From assembly GCF_024746795.1 (NCBI RefSeq), contig NZ_CP080524.1, forward strand, positions 2,024,001 to 2,088,000: a stretch of 64,000 nt of DNA, given 5' to 3'. Shown piece by piece: positions 33,270 through 42,592 of this stretch. The position numbers and the translations under genes were made by a program. This stretch comes from Mesorhizobium sp. AR10 (lineage in GTDB: Bacteria; Pseudomonadota; Alphaproteobacteria; Rhizobiales; Rhizobiaceae). Position 1 is the stretch's first letter. Each line of letters starts with the position of its first letter. The notes beneath the pieces were generated by a model. The model was not told the origin of the DNA, ran no database searches, and saw nothing but the letters and a program-made list of their open reading frames with translations.

Positions 33270-34226
33270 TCAAGGGTGCCAGACGGAAACGAGACCGTCA
33301 AGAAACAAGCGGTCGGCGCCAAGTTCGTGAATGACGTCGCCACCGGCGTCCGGCAGGCCGAGCGCACTGCCGATGCTCTGCGCCATCGCCTTCGAGAACA
33401 GGAAGCCGCCGCGTTTTTCGGTGTCTTTCCACTCCACCACCTTGAGCTTGGCATCGACGCCCTTGGTTGCCAGCCAGTCGATCGCTTCAGTCTCGCCGCC
33501 GACAGCGTCGATCAGCCGGTTGGTGAGCGCCTGCCGGCCGGTGAAGATCGAACCGTCGGCGAGCGCCAGCGCCTGTGCCTGAGTCATCTTGCGGCGCTCG
33601 GCGACGATGCCGACGAACCAGTCGTAGCTGTCGAGAATGAGCTTGCGGACCATGGCGCGCTCGTCGTCGTTGGTCGGCTTGAAGGGTGAGGGCGAAGCTT
33701 TCAGCGGCGAGGATTTCACTTCCTCGAGCTTGATGCCGAGCTTGTCCATGAGGCCGCTGACATCGGGATACTGGATAAGCACGCCGATCGAGCCGACGAT
33801 CGAGGATTTGCGGGCGACGATATGGTCGGTAGCACTTGCGATCATGTAGCCCGCCGATGCGGCGAGCGTGCCGACCTGCGCCACCACCGGCTTGTCGGCG
33901 GCGAGCTTGCGCACCTCCTCGTAGATAGATTCGCCACCGACCGTGGTGCCACCGGGCGAATCGATAGACAGGATCACGCCTTTCACCGTCGAGGACTGGC
34001 GGATGGTTTCCAGCCGTTTGATCAGTTCCTCGTCTTCGGTGATGGTGCCTTCGATCCTGACCTTGGCGATGTGGTCGACGCCTGCGCCTGCGAAGTCGTC
34101 ACCGTAGACCCATGCCGAAAGGGCGATCAGCCCTGCTGCTACGATAGCGAATGCAGCAACACGCCAGAATGTCAGCTTGCGTCGCAAACGGCGGCGGTCG
34201 ATCAGGTCGTCGGCTCTCAGTGCCAT
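33270..34226 (-). CDS. sppA: Signal peptide peptidase SppA (36K type)
   Basis: The 318-residue inner-membrane serine protease digests released signal peptides. A membrane anchor at about 20-42 is followed by the ClpP-like domain with SIDSPGGTTVGGESIYEEV, the nucleophile Ser in GTLAASAGYMIASATDHIVA and the general-base Lys region RKSSIVGSIGV. I chose ATG 34226 because TGAGG lies 7 bases upstream; longer frames add an unrelated N-terminus. The gene precedes ihfB, and the pair are divergent from lptC. Confidence 0.9.
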   Translation of the reverse strand: MALRADDLIDRRRLRRKLTFWRVAAFAIVAAGLIALSAWVYGDDFAGAGVDHIAKVRIEGTITEDEELIKRLETIRQSSTVKGVILSIDSPGGTTVGGESIYEEVRKLAADKPVVAQVGTLAASAGYMIASATDHIVARKSSIVGSIGVLIQYPDVSGLMDKLGIKLEEVKSSPLKASPSPFKPTNDDERAMVRKLILDSYDWFVGIVAERRKMTQAQALALADGSIFTGRQALTNRLIDAVGGETEAIDWLATKGVDAKLKVVEWKDTEKRGGFLFSKAMAQSIGSALGLPDAGGDVIHELGADRLFLDGLVSVWHP

Positions 34227-34527
34227 AGTCAGCCTCATAGTCGGTGGGAGAGATGCTTTTAAAGCAACCATCTGCGCCCGGCTACCGTTTCCTGACAGGC
34301 TTGCCCCAAACAACGGGCGGCCAACGCCTGCAACGGGCGTTTCATGAAAAATTAACGCCGCCCGCCCGTATCTGGTATGAAGTGCGGACAGTTGTGTTGA
34401 CTTCAATTTCGCTTGTACAACAGAAGCCGTCACATTTTTGCGGTTTTCCTCCGCTTGTGCTTGCTTGCGGGGGCCGGCATCCCACCTATAGGCGGTGTCT
34501 GGCGGCTAGGGTTTATAGAAAGCAGTC
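34227..34527. other. 301-bp divergent promoter region between sppA and lptC
   Basis: No gene is seen. Because the two flanking genes are divergent, both promoters should lie here. A TTGTGT-N18-TACAAC pair at about 34392-34421 is a possible sigma-70 type promoter toward lptC. No strong palindromes are present. Confidence 0.4.
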
Positions 34528-35241
34528 ATGTTAGCGCGACCGATCGAACCGACCAATACCGAGGCGGTGTTGGCTCCTGCGGTGCCAGGCGCCGCGCGGC
34601 TCGACGCCTTCGGGCTTGCGCAGCGCCATTCGCGCCGTGTCCGCATCTTGAAGTTTGCGGTGCCGCTGGCGGCTGCCCTGGTCGCCGTTGCCTTTCCGGT
34701 CTACTCCTACCTTGCCGCACCTGTTTCCATCGCGGTGCAGGCCGATGGCAGCGCCTTTTCCGACGGCAAGCTGGTGATGGCCAACCCCAAGCTCAACGGA
34801 TTCACCAAGCAGAAGCTGCCCTACTCGCTGACAGCCTTGCGCGCCATACAGGACGTCGGCAAGCAAGGCATCATCGATTTGGAGGGCATCAATGCCAAAT
34901 TGCCGCTGGCGCCCGACAATGTGGCGTCCGTCAACGCCAAGCGCGGCATCTACAACCGCGATGGCAACACGATGAACCTGACCAGCGATGTCACCGTGAC
35001 GACCACCGACGGCTTAGAGGCGAAGTTCAAATCGATCTTTCTCGACATGGGCAAAGGCACTATGAAGACGGATGATCCCGTCGATGTCAGCCGTGGCGGG
35101 TCGCGAATCACGGCGGATTCGATGTCGGTCCAGGACAATGGCAAGGTCCTGGTTTTCGAGAACAGAGTGCGCGTCAACATCGATCCCGCCAGCTTGAAGG
35201 CGGCAGAGGCAAAGAGCGGAGAATCGAATGCGTCCCAGTAG
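34528..35241 (+). CDS. lptC: LPS export protein LptC
   Basis: The 237-residue bitopic inner-membrane protein has one N-terminal membrane segment (about 38-58, [20 protein letters not shown]) and a periplasmic beta-jellyroll region with [32 protein letters not shown] and [18 protein letters not shown]. It links the LptB2FG motor to the LptA bridge in LPS transport. GAAAG precedes the ATG. It overlaps lptA by 14 bases, so the genes are coupled. Confidence 0.9.
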   Translation: MLARPIEPTNTEAVLAPAVPGAARLDAFGLAQRHSRRVRILKFAVPLAAALVAVAFPVYSYLAAPVSIAVQADGSAFSDGKLVMANPKLNGFTKQKLPYSLTALRAIQDVGKQGIIDLEGINAKLPLAPDNVASVNAKRGIYNRDGNTMNLTSDVTVTTTDGLEAKFKSIFLDMGKGTMKTDDPVDVSRGGSRITADSMSVQDNGKVLVFENRVRVNIDPASLKAAEAKSGESNASQ

Positions 35242-35810
35242 TTCGACACGGCTTGTCGTAGCCGCTTCGGCCTTGCTGTTGCTGGGCCTGGCTCCGTCCT
35301 GGGCGCAATCCAGCGCGACCAGCCAGTCCGGGCTCCAATTGTCTGGCGACAAGCCCATCCAGATCGAAAGCGACAAGCTCGAGGTCCGCCAGGCGGACAG
35401 TGTCGCCGTATTCACCGGCAACGTCACGGTCGTACAGGGGCCAACGGTGCTCAAGGCCGGCAAGATGACGGTCTACTATGTCAAGGACCCCGAAGCCGCG
35501 GCCAAGGGCTCAGCCGCCAACGCATCGGCGATGACCGGCTCGGCCAACATCGACCACCTTGAGGTCGACAACAAGGTCTATATCAAATCGGACGACCAGA
35601 TCGCCACAGGCGATCGCGGTACCTTCGACATGAAAACGGAAGTGCTCGTCCTATCCGGCAAGGAGGTGGTGCTGTCGCAAGGCGTCAACGTCCTTAAGGG
35701 TTGCAAGCTCACCGTGCAGATGAAAAGCGGCCTGGCTCAGGTCGACGGCTGTGGCGGGCGCGTCGTCATGTCGATGGACGCCGCCGAAGTCCGGAGCGCC
35801 GAAGCAGTAA
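35228..35810 (+). CDS. lptA: LPS export periplasmic bridge protein LptA; frame runs on into lptB
   Basis: A Sec signal peptide ([19 protein letters not shown]) is followed by the OstA/LptA jellyroll: [42 protein letters not shown] and [19 protein letters not shown]. It carries LPS across the periplasm. No stop codon occurs before lptB, so the frame fuses the two. If one G in GACGCCGCCG near 35780 is removed, LptA ends [11 protein letters not shown] with TAA at 35808-35810, overlapping the lptB ATG. The end given is this restored stop. A natural fusion is unlikely, because LptA is periplasmic and LptB cytosolic. Confidence 0.75.
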
Positions 35811-36628
35811 TGGCTGGCATATCGTCGCTGATGGCGGGTCTTCCAGGGCGGGCCGCCAGCAAACCAGCGGCACCGGGCACGGTCACCGTCGATCAGGCAA
35901 AGTTCAAGGGCACCTTGATCGCCAAGGGCCTGACCAAGAGCTACAAGGGCCGCAAGGTCGTCAGCGGCGTGACCATCGGCGTGCGCGCCGGCGAAGCGGT
36001 CGGGCTGCTTGGCCCCAATGGCGCCGGCAAGACGACCTGTTTCTATATGGTCACTGGTCTGGTGCCGGTCGACGAAGGCACGATCGAGATCGACGGTTTC
36101 GACGTCACCTCGATGCCGATGTATCGCCGCGCGCGCCTCGGCATTGGTTATCTGCCGCAGGAAGCCTCGATTTTTCGCGGCCTCAATGTCGAGCAGAACA
36201 TCCGCGCCGTGCTGGAAGTGGTCGAAAAGGACCGCAAGGTACGCGAGCGCAGCCTCGACGAACTGCTGGAAGAATTCCACATCAGCCATCTGCGCAAATC
36301 GCCATCGATGTCGCTTTCCGGTGGTGAGCGGCGACGGCTCGAGATCGCGCGCGCGCTGGCGACGCGGCCGGCCTACATGCTGCTCGACGAGCCTTTCGCC
36401 GGCATTGATCCGATCGCCGTTGCCGACATCCAGCAACTTGTGCGCCACCTGACCGCGCGCGGCATTGGCGTGCTCATCACCGATCATAATGTCCGCGAAA
36501 CGCTCGGCCTCATCGACCGCGCCTACATCATCCATGCCGGCCAGGTGCTTACCCATGGCCGGGCAGATGAAGTGGTCGCCAATGCCGACGTGCGCAGACT
36601 TTATCTCGGCGAAGGATTCACGCTCTGA
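35810..36628 (+). CDS. lptB: LPS export ABC transporter ATP-binding protein LptB
   Basis: The 272-residue cytosolic ATPase of the LptB2FG motor has Walker [14 protein letters not shown]-loop [10 protein letters not shown], signature [15 protein letters not shown], Walker [13 protein letters not shown] and H-loop [10 protein letters not shown]. The ATG at 35810 overlaps the restored lptA stop (TAATG). The N-terminal 40 residues ([15 protein letters not shown] and a Pro/Ala linker) look like the normal extension of rhizobial LptB proteins, supporting an independent start. A typical upstream binding site is only weak (GAAGC), as expected for coupling to lptA. Confidence 0.9.
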   Translation: MAGISSLMAGLPGRAASKPAAPGTVTVDQAKFKGTLIAKGLTKSYKGRKVVSGVTIGVRAGEAVGLLGPNGAGKTTCFYMVTGLVPVDEGTIEIDGFDVTSMPMYRRARLGIGYLPQEASIFRGLNVEQNIRAVLEVVEKDRKVRERSLDELLEEFHISHLRKSPSMSLSGGERRRLEIARALATRPAYMLLDEPFAGIDPIAVADIQQLVRHLTARGIGVLITDHNVRETLGLIDRAYIIHAGQVLTHGRADEVVANADVRRLYLGEGFTL

Positions 36629-36826
36629 GCGTAAAATCCATGTTGCGGCATGATTTTCATGCAATTCTCGATTGTTTTAAGCGAATTTTCCCTGAGATAA
36701 CGCTCCGGTAAGCGGCTTTTGCTAGTCTTCGCCTTGACAAGCAAAAGCCGGGCCAGTTTCTATGGCCGGCTGGGAAAGTTCCTCCCGGCAGTGCTGATGC
36801 GTAGACGAGGCGTTTGAAACCGAACC

Positions 36827-38353
36827 ATGGCCCTGGCGGCGAGATTACAGCTACGACAATCCCAGTCGCTGGTGATGACGCCGCAACTGATGCAGTCGAT
36901 TCGGCTGCTGCAACTCACCCATATCGAGCTCGAACACTTCATCGACGATGAGATCGAGCGCAATCCGCTTCTGGAGCGCGCCGAACCCCAGGACGACGCC
37001 GCGAGCGATCAGGCGCAGAAGACTGACGCTTCACCTGAAGCCGCCGTCGAGGGCGACTGGTTCGAGGCTGAGACAGAATGGAGCGCCGAGGCGATCTCGG
37101 ACAAGCTCGATTCTTCGCTGGAAAACCTGTTTCCCGACGATCCCGGGACGAGCGAGCGGCTCGGTCCCGACCTGACGGCGCAATGGAAATCTGCTTCCGG
37201 CAACAGTTCAGCGTCCTCGTCCGACGGCTTCGACGTTGGCGACATGGCCGCCGCCGCCATCACGCTGCGCGAGCATGTCGGCGAGCAGATTGCGCTTGCC
37301 TTTGCCGATCCGGCGGAGCGCCTGATTGCTGGCGAACTGGCCGATGGCCTCGACGAGGCCGGCTATATGCGCGCCGATACGGGGGAGATCGCGATCCGTC
37401 TCGGCACCGACGCAACCACGGTGGCTAAGGTGCTGGCGGTCTGTCAGACATTCGAGCCTGTCGGCCTTTTTGCTCGCGACCTCGCCGAATGCCTGTTGTT
37501 GCAGCTTGTGGCGCGCGATCGGTTCGATCCGGCCATGAAGGCGCTGATCGCCAACCTTGAACTCCTGGCGCGGCGCGATTTCCAGACGCTGAAACGGATT
37601 TGCGGAGTCGACGAGGAGGATCTTCTCGACATGCTGGCCGAAATCCGGGCGCTCGATCCGCGACCGGGGACGGCGTTTTCGGGCGGCACCAGCGACTCGA
37701 TCGTCGCCGATGTCGAAGTGCGGGCGGCAAACGATGGCAGCTGGACGGTCGAGCTCAATGCCGAAACGCTGCCGCGCGTGCTGGTCGACCATATCTATTT
37801 CGCCCAGGTTTCGCCCCAGGCGAAAAACCAGACGGAAAGGGATTTTCTGGCTGAATGCCTGCAAAATGCTAACTGGCTGACGCGCAGCCTCGACCAGCGG
37901 GCGAAGACCATCCTCAAGGTTGCCTCGGAAATCGTGCGCCAGCAGGATGCTTTTCTCGTCCATGGCGTGCGTCAGCTCAGGCCGCTCAACCTGCGCACGG
38001 TGGCCGATGCCATCGGCATGCACGAATCGACCGTCAGCCGGGTCACGGCGAACAAATACATGCTGACGCCGCGCGGTGTGTTCGAACTGCGCTATTTCTT
38101 CACCGCCTCGATCGCTTCGTCGGGCGGTGGCGATGCGCATTCGTCGGAAGCGGTACGCGACCGGATCAAGCAGTTGATCGACGAGGAAAAACCCGTCGAC
38201 GTGCTTTCCGACGACGCGATCGTGGATATGTTGCGGGAAAATGGTGTCGACATCGCCCGGCGAACGGTCGCCAAGTACCGGGAGGGCATGAACATTCCCT
38301 CGTCGGTGCAGCGGCGGCGCGAAAAACGTGCTCTGGCCAGCGCCGGGCGCTGA
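36827..38353 (+). CDS. rpoN: RNA polymerase sigma-54 factor RpoN
   Basis: The 508-residue factor has the Gln-rich activator-interacting region I (LQLRQSQSLVMTPQLMQSIRLLQL), an acidic region II (about 45-130), the core-binding region, a helix-turn-helix (VADAIGMHESTVSRV) and the RpoN box ARRTVAKYREGMNIP near the C-terminus. It directs nitrogen fixation, nitrogen and other gene sets from -24/-12 promoters with enhancer-binding activators. The lptB-rpoN-hpf-ptsN order is the standard proteobacterial arrangement. 198 bases separate it from lptB. Confidence 0.96.
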   Translation: MALAARLQLRQSQSLVMTPQLMQSIRLLQLTHIELEHFIDDEIERNPLLERAEPQDDAASDQAQKTDASPEAAVEGDWFEAETEWSAEAISDKLDSSLENLFPDDPGTSERLGPDLTAQWKSASGNSSASSSDGFDVGDMAAAAITLREHVGEQIALAFADPAERLIAGELADGLDEAGYMRADTGEIAIRLGTDATTVAKVLAVCQTFEPVGLFARDLAECLLLQLVARDRFDPAMKALIANLELLARRDFQTLKRICGVDEEDLLDMLAEIRALDPRPGTAFSGGTSDSIVADVEVRAANDGSWTVELNAETLPRVLVDHIYFAQVSPQAKNQTERDFLAECLQNANWLTRSLDQRAKTILKVASEIVRQQDAFLVHGVRQLRPLNLRTVADAIGMHESTVSRVTANKYMLTPRGVFELRYFFTASIASSGGGDAHSSEAVRDRIKQLIDEEKPVDVLSDDAIVDMLRENGVDIARRTVAKYREGMNIPSSVQRRREKRALASAGR

Positions 38354-38620
38354 ACCGCAGCCGAATTTCCACAGCTGGCGAGCTTCATTGACAAGCCGCA
38401 ATGAAGTGGCTAGAAGCCCGCCCGCATGAGACGCACTAGATTGTCCGCATGCGGATGGTCCGTCACGATAGGCCACGGGACGGCCAAGAAGGCGGCTTGT
38501 GATCAACCGGAAAGTTCGGATTTAAAATCGGCGCGAGTGACGCCGCAAAGCTTGTGCGCACGGACCACGAGTATAAACTCTGGCCAGTTTGAAGCCTGAG
38601 CAAGGAAGGTCAGTTTTCAG

Positions 38621-39205
38621 ATGAAACTGCGCATATCGGGAAAACATATGGATATCGGCGATGCGTTCCGTACGCGCATCACCGATCGTGTCGGCGAGGC
38701 GATCGGAAAATATTTCGATCGGGGCTTTTCGGGGCATGTCACGGTCATCAAATCGGGGTCGCGCTATTCGGCCGATTGCATGATCCGGCTCGATTCCGGT
38801 GCTTCGCTGCAAGCAACCGGCGACGCCCAGGATCCGACGCTGGCCTTCGAGGCCGCGGCCGACCGTCTCGAAACCCGGCTTCGACGCTACAAGCGACGTC
38901 TGAAATCACACAATTCGGGCAACACCAACGGCGAACCCACCGACATCGCCTATACGGTGATGGCGCCGCTAGCCGACGACGACGAGGACATACCGGAGAA
39001 TTTCGCGCCGGCCATCGTCGCCGAATCGACCATGACGCTAAAGACCATGTCGGTCGCGTCAGCCGTTATCGAGCTCGACACCAAGGACAGCCCGGTTTTC
39101 GTTTTCCGCAATGCCGGAAACGAACATCTCAACATCGTCTATCGCCGGCCGGACGGAAACATCGGCTGGATCGATCCGTCCACGACCAAAGTCGCACAGG
39201 GATAA
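38621..39205 (+). CDS. hpf: Ribosome hibernation-promoting factor, long form
   Basis: The 194-residue protein has the S30AE/YfiA domain (residues 1-100, MKLRISGKHMDIGDAFRTRI) and a C-terminal dimerisation domain (MTLKTMSVASAVIELDTKDSPVFVFRNAGN, then VYRRPDGNIGWIDP). The long form pairs 70S ribosomes into inactive 100S dimers in stationary or stress conditions. AGGAAGG precedes the ATG. It sits between rpoN and ptsN as usual. Confidence 0.93.
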   Translation: MKLRISGKHMDIGDAFRTRITDRVGEAIGKYFDRGFSGHVTVIKSGSRYSADCMIRLDSGASLQATGDAQDPTLAFEAAADRLETRLRRYKRRLKSHNSGNTNGEPTDIAYTVMAPLADDDEDIPENFAPAIVAESTMTLKTMSVASAVIELDTKDSPVFVFRNAGNEHLNIVYRRPDGNIGWIDPSTTKVAQG

Positions 39206-39265
39206 GGAGCCGGCCGCGCGAGGGGCGAGGACTGGCGACGGCAGGCGAACAAGGGATTTTCAAGC

Positions 39266-39730
39266 ATGGATCTGAGCGATCTTATCAACGTTCCGGCGAT
39301 CATGCCGGCGTTGAAGGCGAACTCGAAGAAGCAGCTGCTGCAATTGCTGTCCGAAAGGGCGGCGGCAATTTCAGGCATTCCGGAGCGGGAGGTGTTCGAC
39401 ACCATCCTGCAGCGCGAACGGCTGGGCTCTACCGGCGTCGGCAACGGCATCGCCATTCCGCACGGCAAGCTGGCCGGGGTGAAGCGTATTGCCGGGGTGT
39501 TTGCCCGGCTGGAGACGCCGGTCGATTTCGAGGCGCTGGACGATCAGCCGGTCGATCTGGTGTTCCTGCTGCTGGCCCCGGAAGGTGCCGGTGCCGATCA
39601 CCTCAAGGCATTGTCGCGCATCGCGCGGGTGCTGCGCGATGCCGACATGGTGGCCAAGATCAGGGGTACGCGCGATGCCGTGGCAATCCACGCGCTGTTG
39701 TCGGACACGCAGGCCTCGCACGCGGCCTGA
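39266..39730 (+). CDS. ptsN: PTS IIA-like nitrogen-regulatory protein PtsN (EIIA-Ntr)
   Basis: The 154-residue protein is the phosphoacceptor of the nitrogen PTS relay. The active His is H66 in GNGIAIPHGKLAGV, and the C-terminal part SRIARVLRDADMVAKIRGTRDA fits the EIIA fold. It regulates K+ transporters and sensor kinases according to phosphorylation by PtsP/PtsO. AAGGGA precedes the ATG. A GC-rich hairpin downstream closes the operon. Confidence 0.94.
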   Translation: MDLSDLINVPAIMPALKANSKKQLLQLLSERAAAISGIPEREVFDTILQRERLGSTGVGNGIAIPHGKLAGVKRIAGVFARLETPVDFEALDDQPVDLVFLLLAPEGAGADHLKALSRIARVLRDADMVAKIRGTRDAVAIHALLSDTQASHAA

Positions 39731-39768
39731 AGTTTTTTCGATTGAGATCACATTTTGACAGGACTTCC

Positions 39769-39789
39769 AGGGCCGCGGTGAGCGGCCCT
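39769..39789 (+). terminator. Terminator after ptsN
   Basis: AGGGCCGC-GGTGA-GCGGCCCT is a perfect 8-bp stem with a 5-base loop, followed by ATCCTTTTC. It fits a terminator for the lpt-rpoN-hpf-ptsN unit. Confidence 0.65.
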
Positions 39790-39824
39790 ATCCTTTTCAA
39801 CCGGACAGCCGTCGTTCTTGTTTG

Positions 39825-39871
39825 ACCATGATCTACTCCGAAAACCGGGTCCCACTTTTCGGGATCATGGT
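39825..39871. repeat. Nested palindromic intergenic repeat
   Basis: Outer arms ACCATGATC / GATCATGGT (9 bp, perfect) enclose inner arms CCGAAAA / TTTTCGG. Sequences with this CCGAAAAnCGGnnCCCACTTTTCGG form are found in many intergenic places of Mesorhizobium-type genomes, from general knowledge. It lies directly next to the 3' end of the DUF1150 gene. Confidence 0.6.
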
Positions 39872-40129
39872 TTAGTGGATAGCGACAGTGGTCAGGTCGT
39901 TTTCCATCGCACCGGCCAATGCGCGGTCGCGAGCATCGGAAAGCAGGATCGGCTGGCCGTTGGCGGCAAACAATGCCCACAACTCCATGCCGGGTTCGAT
40001 TTCACCGAGGCCGGGGAAGCGCCCGCGCAGATCGTCGCTCGACACTTTCCGGAGATAGGCGACCGAGCCTTCGCCGAGATGGGCGAATTCGCCGCTGGTC
40101 ATGGCGAGATTTTCGTCAGTTCTGGTCAT
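39872..40129 (-). CDS. DUF1150 family protein
   Basis: The 85-residue soluble protein has the DUF1150 pattern HLGEGSVAYLRKVSSDDLRGRFPG and LWALFAANGQPILLSDARDRALAGA. In Rhizobiales this family is found beside Hsp20 genes, as here, which suggests a stress-linked role, but the function is unknown. AAGGAGG precedes the ATG. The stop codon adjoins the palindromic repeat at 39871. Confidence 0.87.
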   Translation of the reverse strand: MTRTDENLAMTSGEFAHLGEGSVAYLRKVSSDDLRGRFPGLGEIEPGMELWALFAANGQPILLSDARDRALAGAMENDLTTVAIH

Positions 40130-40191
40130 TCAAGCCTCCTTGGCGCGAGACGCCGCTCAAGGCCATCCCGCATGAGAGCCATCGGTAAAGA

Positions 40192-40617
40192 TCAGTCTTT
40201 CACCGATATGTTTATTTTCCGTACCAGCCGTTCCGACTCCGGCCGATCGAGATCGATCGACAGAAGGCCGTTCTTCAGCTCCGCCGCGATCACCCGCATG
40301 CCGTCGGCCAGCACGAAACAGCGCTGGAACTGGCGCGCGGCGATGCCGCGGTGAAGGAATTCGCGCTCGGTGTCGTCGTTTTGACGGCCGCGCACGACCA
40401 ACTGGTTTTCCTCCGTGGTGACATCGAGATCGTTTTCCGCGAACCCGGCAACAGCGAGCGTGATGCGCAGCCTTTCGGCCTTGCCGTCGGCACCGCTGAG
40501 GCGCTCGATGTTGTAGGGAGGATAGCTGTCACCGGTCTTCGCCAGACGCTCAAGGGTCTTTTCCATAGCGTCGAAACCCAGAAGAAGCGGGCTGGAAAAG
40601 GGCGTCATTCGGCTCAT
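40192..40617 (-). CDS. Hsp20/alpha-crystallin small heat-shock protein
   Basis: The 141-residue chaperone has the alpha-crystallin domain: PPYNIERLSG, LRITLAVAGFAENDLDVTTEENQLVVRG, and the end region FVLADGMRVIAAELKNGLLSIDL. It holds unfolding proteins during heat stress. I placed the start at the ATG at 40617 because GAGAGGAC lies upstream; longer frames give an unrelated N-terminus. It is upstream of DUF1150 on the same strand with a 62-bp gap. Confidence 0.88.
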   Translation of the reverse strand: MSRMTPFSSPLLLGFDAMEKTLERLAKTGDSYPPYNIERLSGADGKAERLRITLAVAGFAENDLDVTTEENQLVVRGRQNDDTEREFLHRGIAARQFQRCFVLADGMRVIAAELKNGLLSIDLDRPESERLVRKINISVKD

Positions 40618-40761
40618 GTTACACTGTCCTCTCGAGAGCGACATAAAGTGGAAAGACCCGCATGGCATCTTTCCCGGTGGTCTTGATATGGTCCGCCCCG
40701 CGGCCAAGTTCAAGCCGTCAAAAAAACCCGCCCAAAAAGACTCCCCAGACAAGGAATTGAA

Positions 40762-41703
40762 ATGCCTCAACCACTAAAGATCATCATCGACACGGATCCC
40801 GGCCAGGACGATGCCGTCGCCATATTGCTGGCGCTCGGCAGTGCCGAACTGGAGATCGTCGGCATATCAGCTGTTGCCGGCAACGTGCCGTTGAAGCTCA
40901 CCGAAAAGAACGCACGCAAGATCTGCGAACTTGCCGGCCGGCCCGATATCAAGGTCTATGCCGGCGCCCTCCGACCGCTGGCGCGTCAACTCGTCACCGC
41001 CGAGGAAGTGCATGGCAAGACCGGCCTCAACGGACCGCAACTGGCCGAACCGACGATGCCGTTGCAGGATCAGTACGCGGTCGATTTCATCGTCGAAACG
41101 CTGATGAATGAGCCGAGCGGCACGATCACGCTCTGCGCGCTAGGGCCGCTCACCAACATTGCCTTGGCGCTGATCCGCGAGCCGAAGATCGCGTCGCGTA
41201 TCAAGGAAATCGTGCTGATGGGCGGCGGCTTCTTCGAAGGCGGCAATGTTACGCCGACCGCCGAGTTCAACATCTATGTCGACCCGCATGCCGCCGATGT
41301 CGTGTTCAAATCCGACATCCCCATCGTCATGATGCCGCTCGACGTCACCCACAAGGCGCTGACCACGGCCAAGCGCACGCAGACCTTTCGCCAGCTCGGC
41401 ACCAAAGTGGGCACGGCCACCGCCGACATGCTCGAATTCTTCGAGCGTTTCGACGAAGAGAAATACGGCACGGACGGCGGGCCGCTACACGACCCTTGCG
41501 TCATCGCCTATCTGTTGAAGCCGGAGCTGTTCAAGGGCCGCAACTGCAACGTCAGCGTGGAGACCGCCTCCGAGCTTACCATGGGTATGACCGTCATCGA
41601 CTGGTGGGGCGTGACCAAGCGGCCGAAGAACGCCATGGTGATGCGCGACATCGACCATGATGCGTTTTTCGCATTGCTGGTTGAGAGGCTTGGGCGGCTT
41701 TAG
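40762..41703 (+). CDS. Nucleoside hydrolase (inosine/uridine-preferring type)
   Basis: The 313-residue enzyme cleaves ribonucleosides to ribose and base. The calcium-binding motif DTDPGQDDA lies at residues 9-17 and the active-site His is in GGPLHDPCVIAYLL. AAGGAA precedes the ATG. A ribokinase gene occurs 3.3 kb away, on the opposite strand, which could use the ribose released. Substrate preference cannot be read from the sequence. Confidence 0.92.
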   Translation: MPQPLKIIIDTDPGQDDAVAILLALGSAELEIVGISAVAGNVPLKLTEKNARKICELAGRPDIKVYAGALRPLARQLVTAEEVHGKTGLNGPQLAEPTMPLQDQYAVDFIVETLMNEPSGTITLCALGPLTNIALALIREPKIASRIKEIVLMGGGFFEGGNVTPTAEFNIYVDPHAADVVFKSDIPIVMMPLDVTHKALTTAKRTQTFRQLGTKVGTATADMLEFFERFDEEKYGTDGGPLHDPCVIAYLLKPELFKGRNCNVSVETASELTMGMTVIDWWGVTKRPKNAMVMRDIDHDAFFALLVERLGRL

Positions 41704-41712
41704 GGCCTCTTC

Positions 41713-41736
41713 CTTCTCCCCGTTTGCGGGGAGAAG
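41713..41736. repeat. Palindromic repeat in the 165-bp gap after the nucleoside hydrolase gene
   Basis: CTTCTCCCCG-TTTG-CGGGGAGAAG is a perfect 10-bp hairpin between convergent genes. The following bases to 41868 also look repetitive (GGATGAGCGGC, GGGGCGAG blocks) and hold no gene. The hairpin probably doubles as a terminator for both flanking genes. Confidence 0.6.
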
Positions 41737-41868
41737 ATCCCGGCAGGGGATGAGCGGCGGCGGAGCTGCCCCTCACGCGGTCGCTGCGTGACCATCCGTG
41801 CCGGGGCGAGCCACTCGTTTCGCCCGTCCTTCGGACCGCCGTAAACGGGGGCGAGGGAAGGGGCGCTC

Positions 41869-42483
41869 TCATTTCGCCTTTGAAAATGCCAGCCACAGGC
41901 CGCCACCCACCAGGAAGCTGCCGCTGATCCGCGACAACAGCTTGACGCGGCTGGCCGACAGCAGGCGTCCGGCGCGGGCGGAGGCGAGCGCGTAGGTCGA
42001 ATCCGACACGGCGGCAAAGACCATCGCGGTGAGGCCCATGACCACGATCTGCAGAGCGTAGTTGCCTTCCGCGGAAATGAATTGCGGGAAGAAGGCGCCG
42101 AAGAACACCAGCGTCTTCGGGTTGCTCAGCGCCACCAGCAGGCCCTGTAGGAAGAAGCCGCCGCGCGGCTTCCTCGCCGTTCCGTCGGCGTTCAGCGTGC
42201 CTTTCGAGCGGAACATCTGCACGCCCATCCAGATCAGATAGGCGGCGCCGATCAGCCTCACCCATTCGAACCAGTGCCCCATGCCCGCGATCAGCGACGT
42301 CAGGCCGATGCCGACAATGGCGATCATGATGGCGAGCCCGGCCTGGGTGCCGGCGACATTGGCAAGGCCGGCGCGCGAGCCGTGGCGGATGCTGTTGGCG
42401 ATGATCAGCGTCACCGTCGGTCCGGGCACCAGGATGATGACGAGGCAAGCGACAAGATAGGCGGCGTAGAATTCCAGCGACAT
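41869..42483 (-). CDS. LysE-family amino acid exporter
   Basis: The 204-residue inner-membrane protein has six predicted membrane segments and the LysE/RhtB pattern LVPGPTVTLIIANSIRHGSRAGLANVAGTQAGLA. It probably exports an amino acid or derivative. AGGGAA precedes the ATG. The gene is isolated, with its end facing the nucleoside hydrolase gene. Confidence 0.9.
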   Translation of the reverse strand: MSLEFYAAYLVACLVIILVPGPTVTLIIANSIRHGSRAGLANVAGTQAGLAIMIAIVGIGLTSLIAGMGHWFEWVRLIGAAYLIWMGVQMFRSKGTLNADGTARKPRGGFFLQGLLVALSNPKTLVFFGAFFPQFISAEGNYALQIVVMGLTAMVFAAVSDSTYALASARAGRLLSASRVKLLSRISGSFLVGGGLWLAFSKAK

Positions 42484-42592
42484 GGGAGTTCCCTCGACTG
42501 AATGCGCTTATTCGGCGCGGGCGAACCGCGATCATGCATGACGGCGACGCCGGTGCAAGCCGCAGGAAACGTCGCTGACAATGCCAGCCTGT

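Noticed and set aside
35228..36628. Annotation as a genuine LptA-LptB fusion protein
   Set aside because: The two halves work on opposite sides of the inner membrane, and a one-base change recreates the usual overlapping stop/start.
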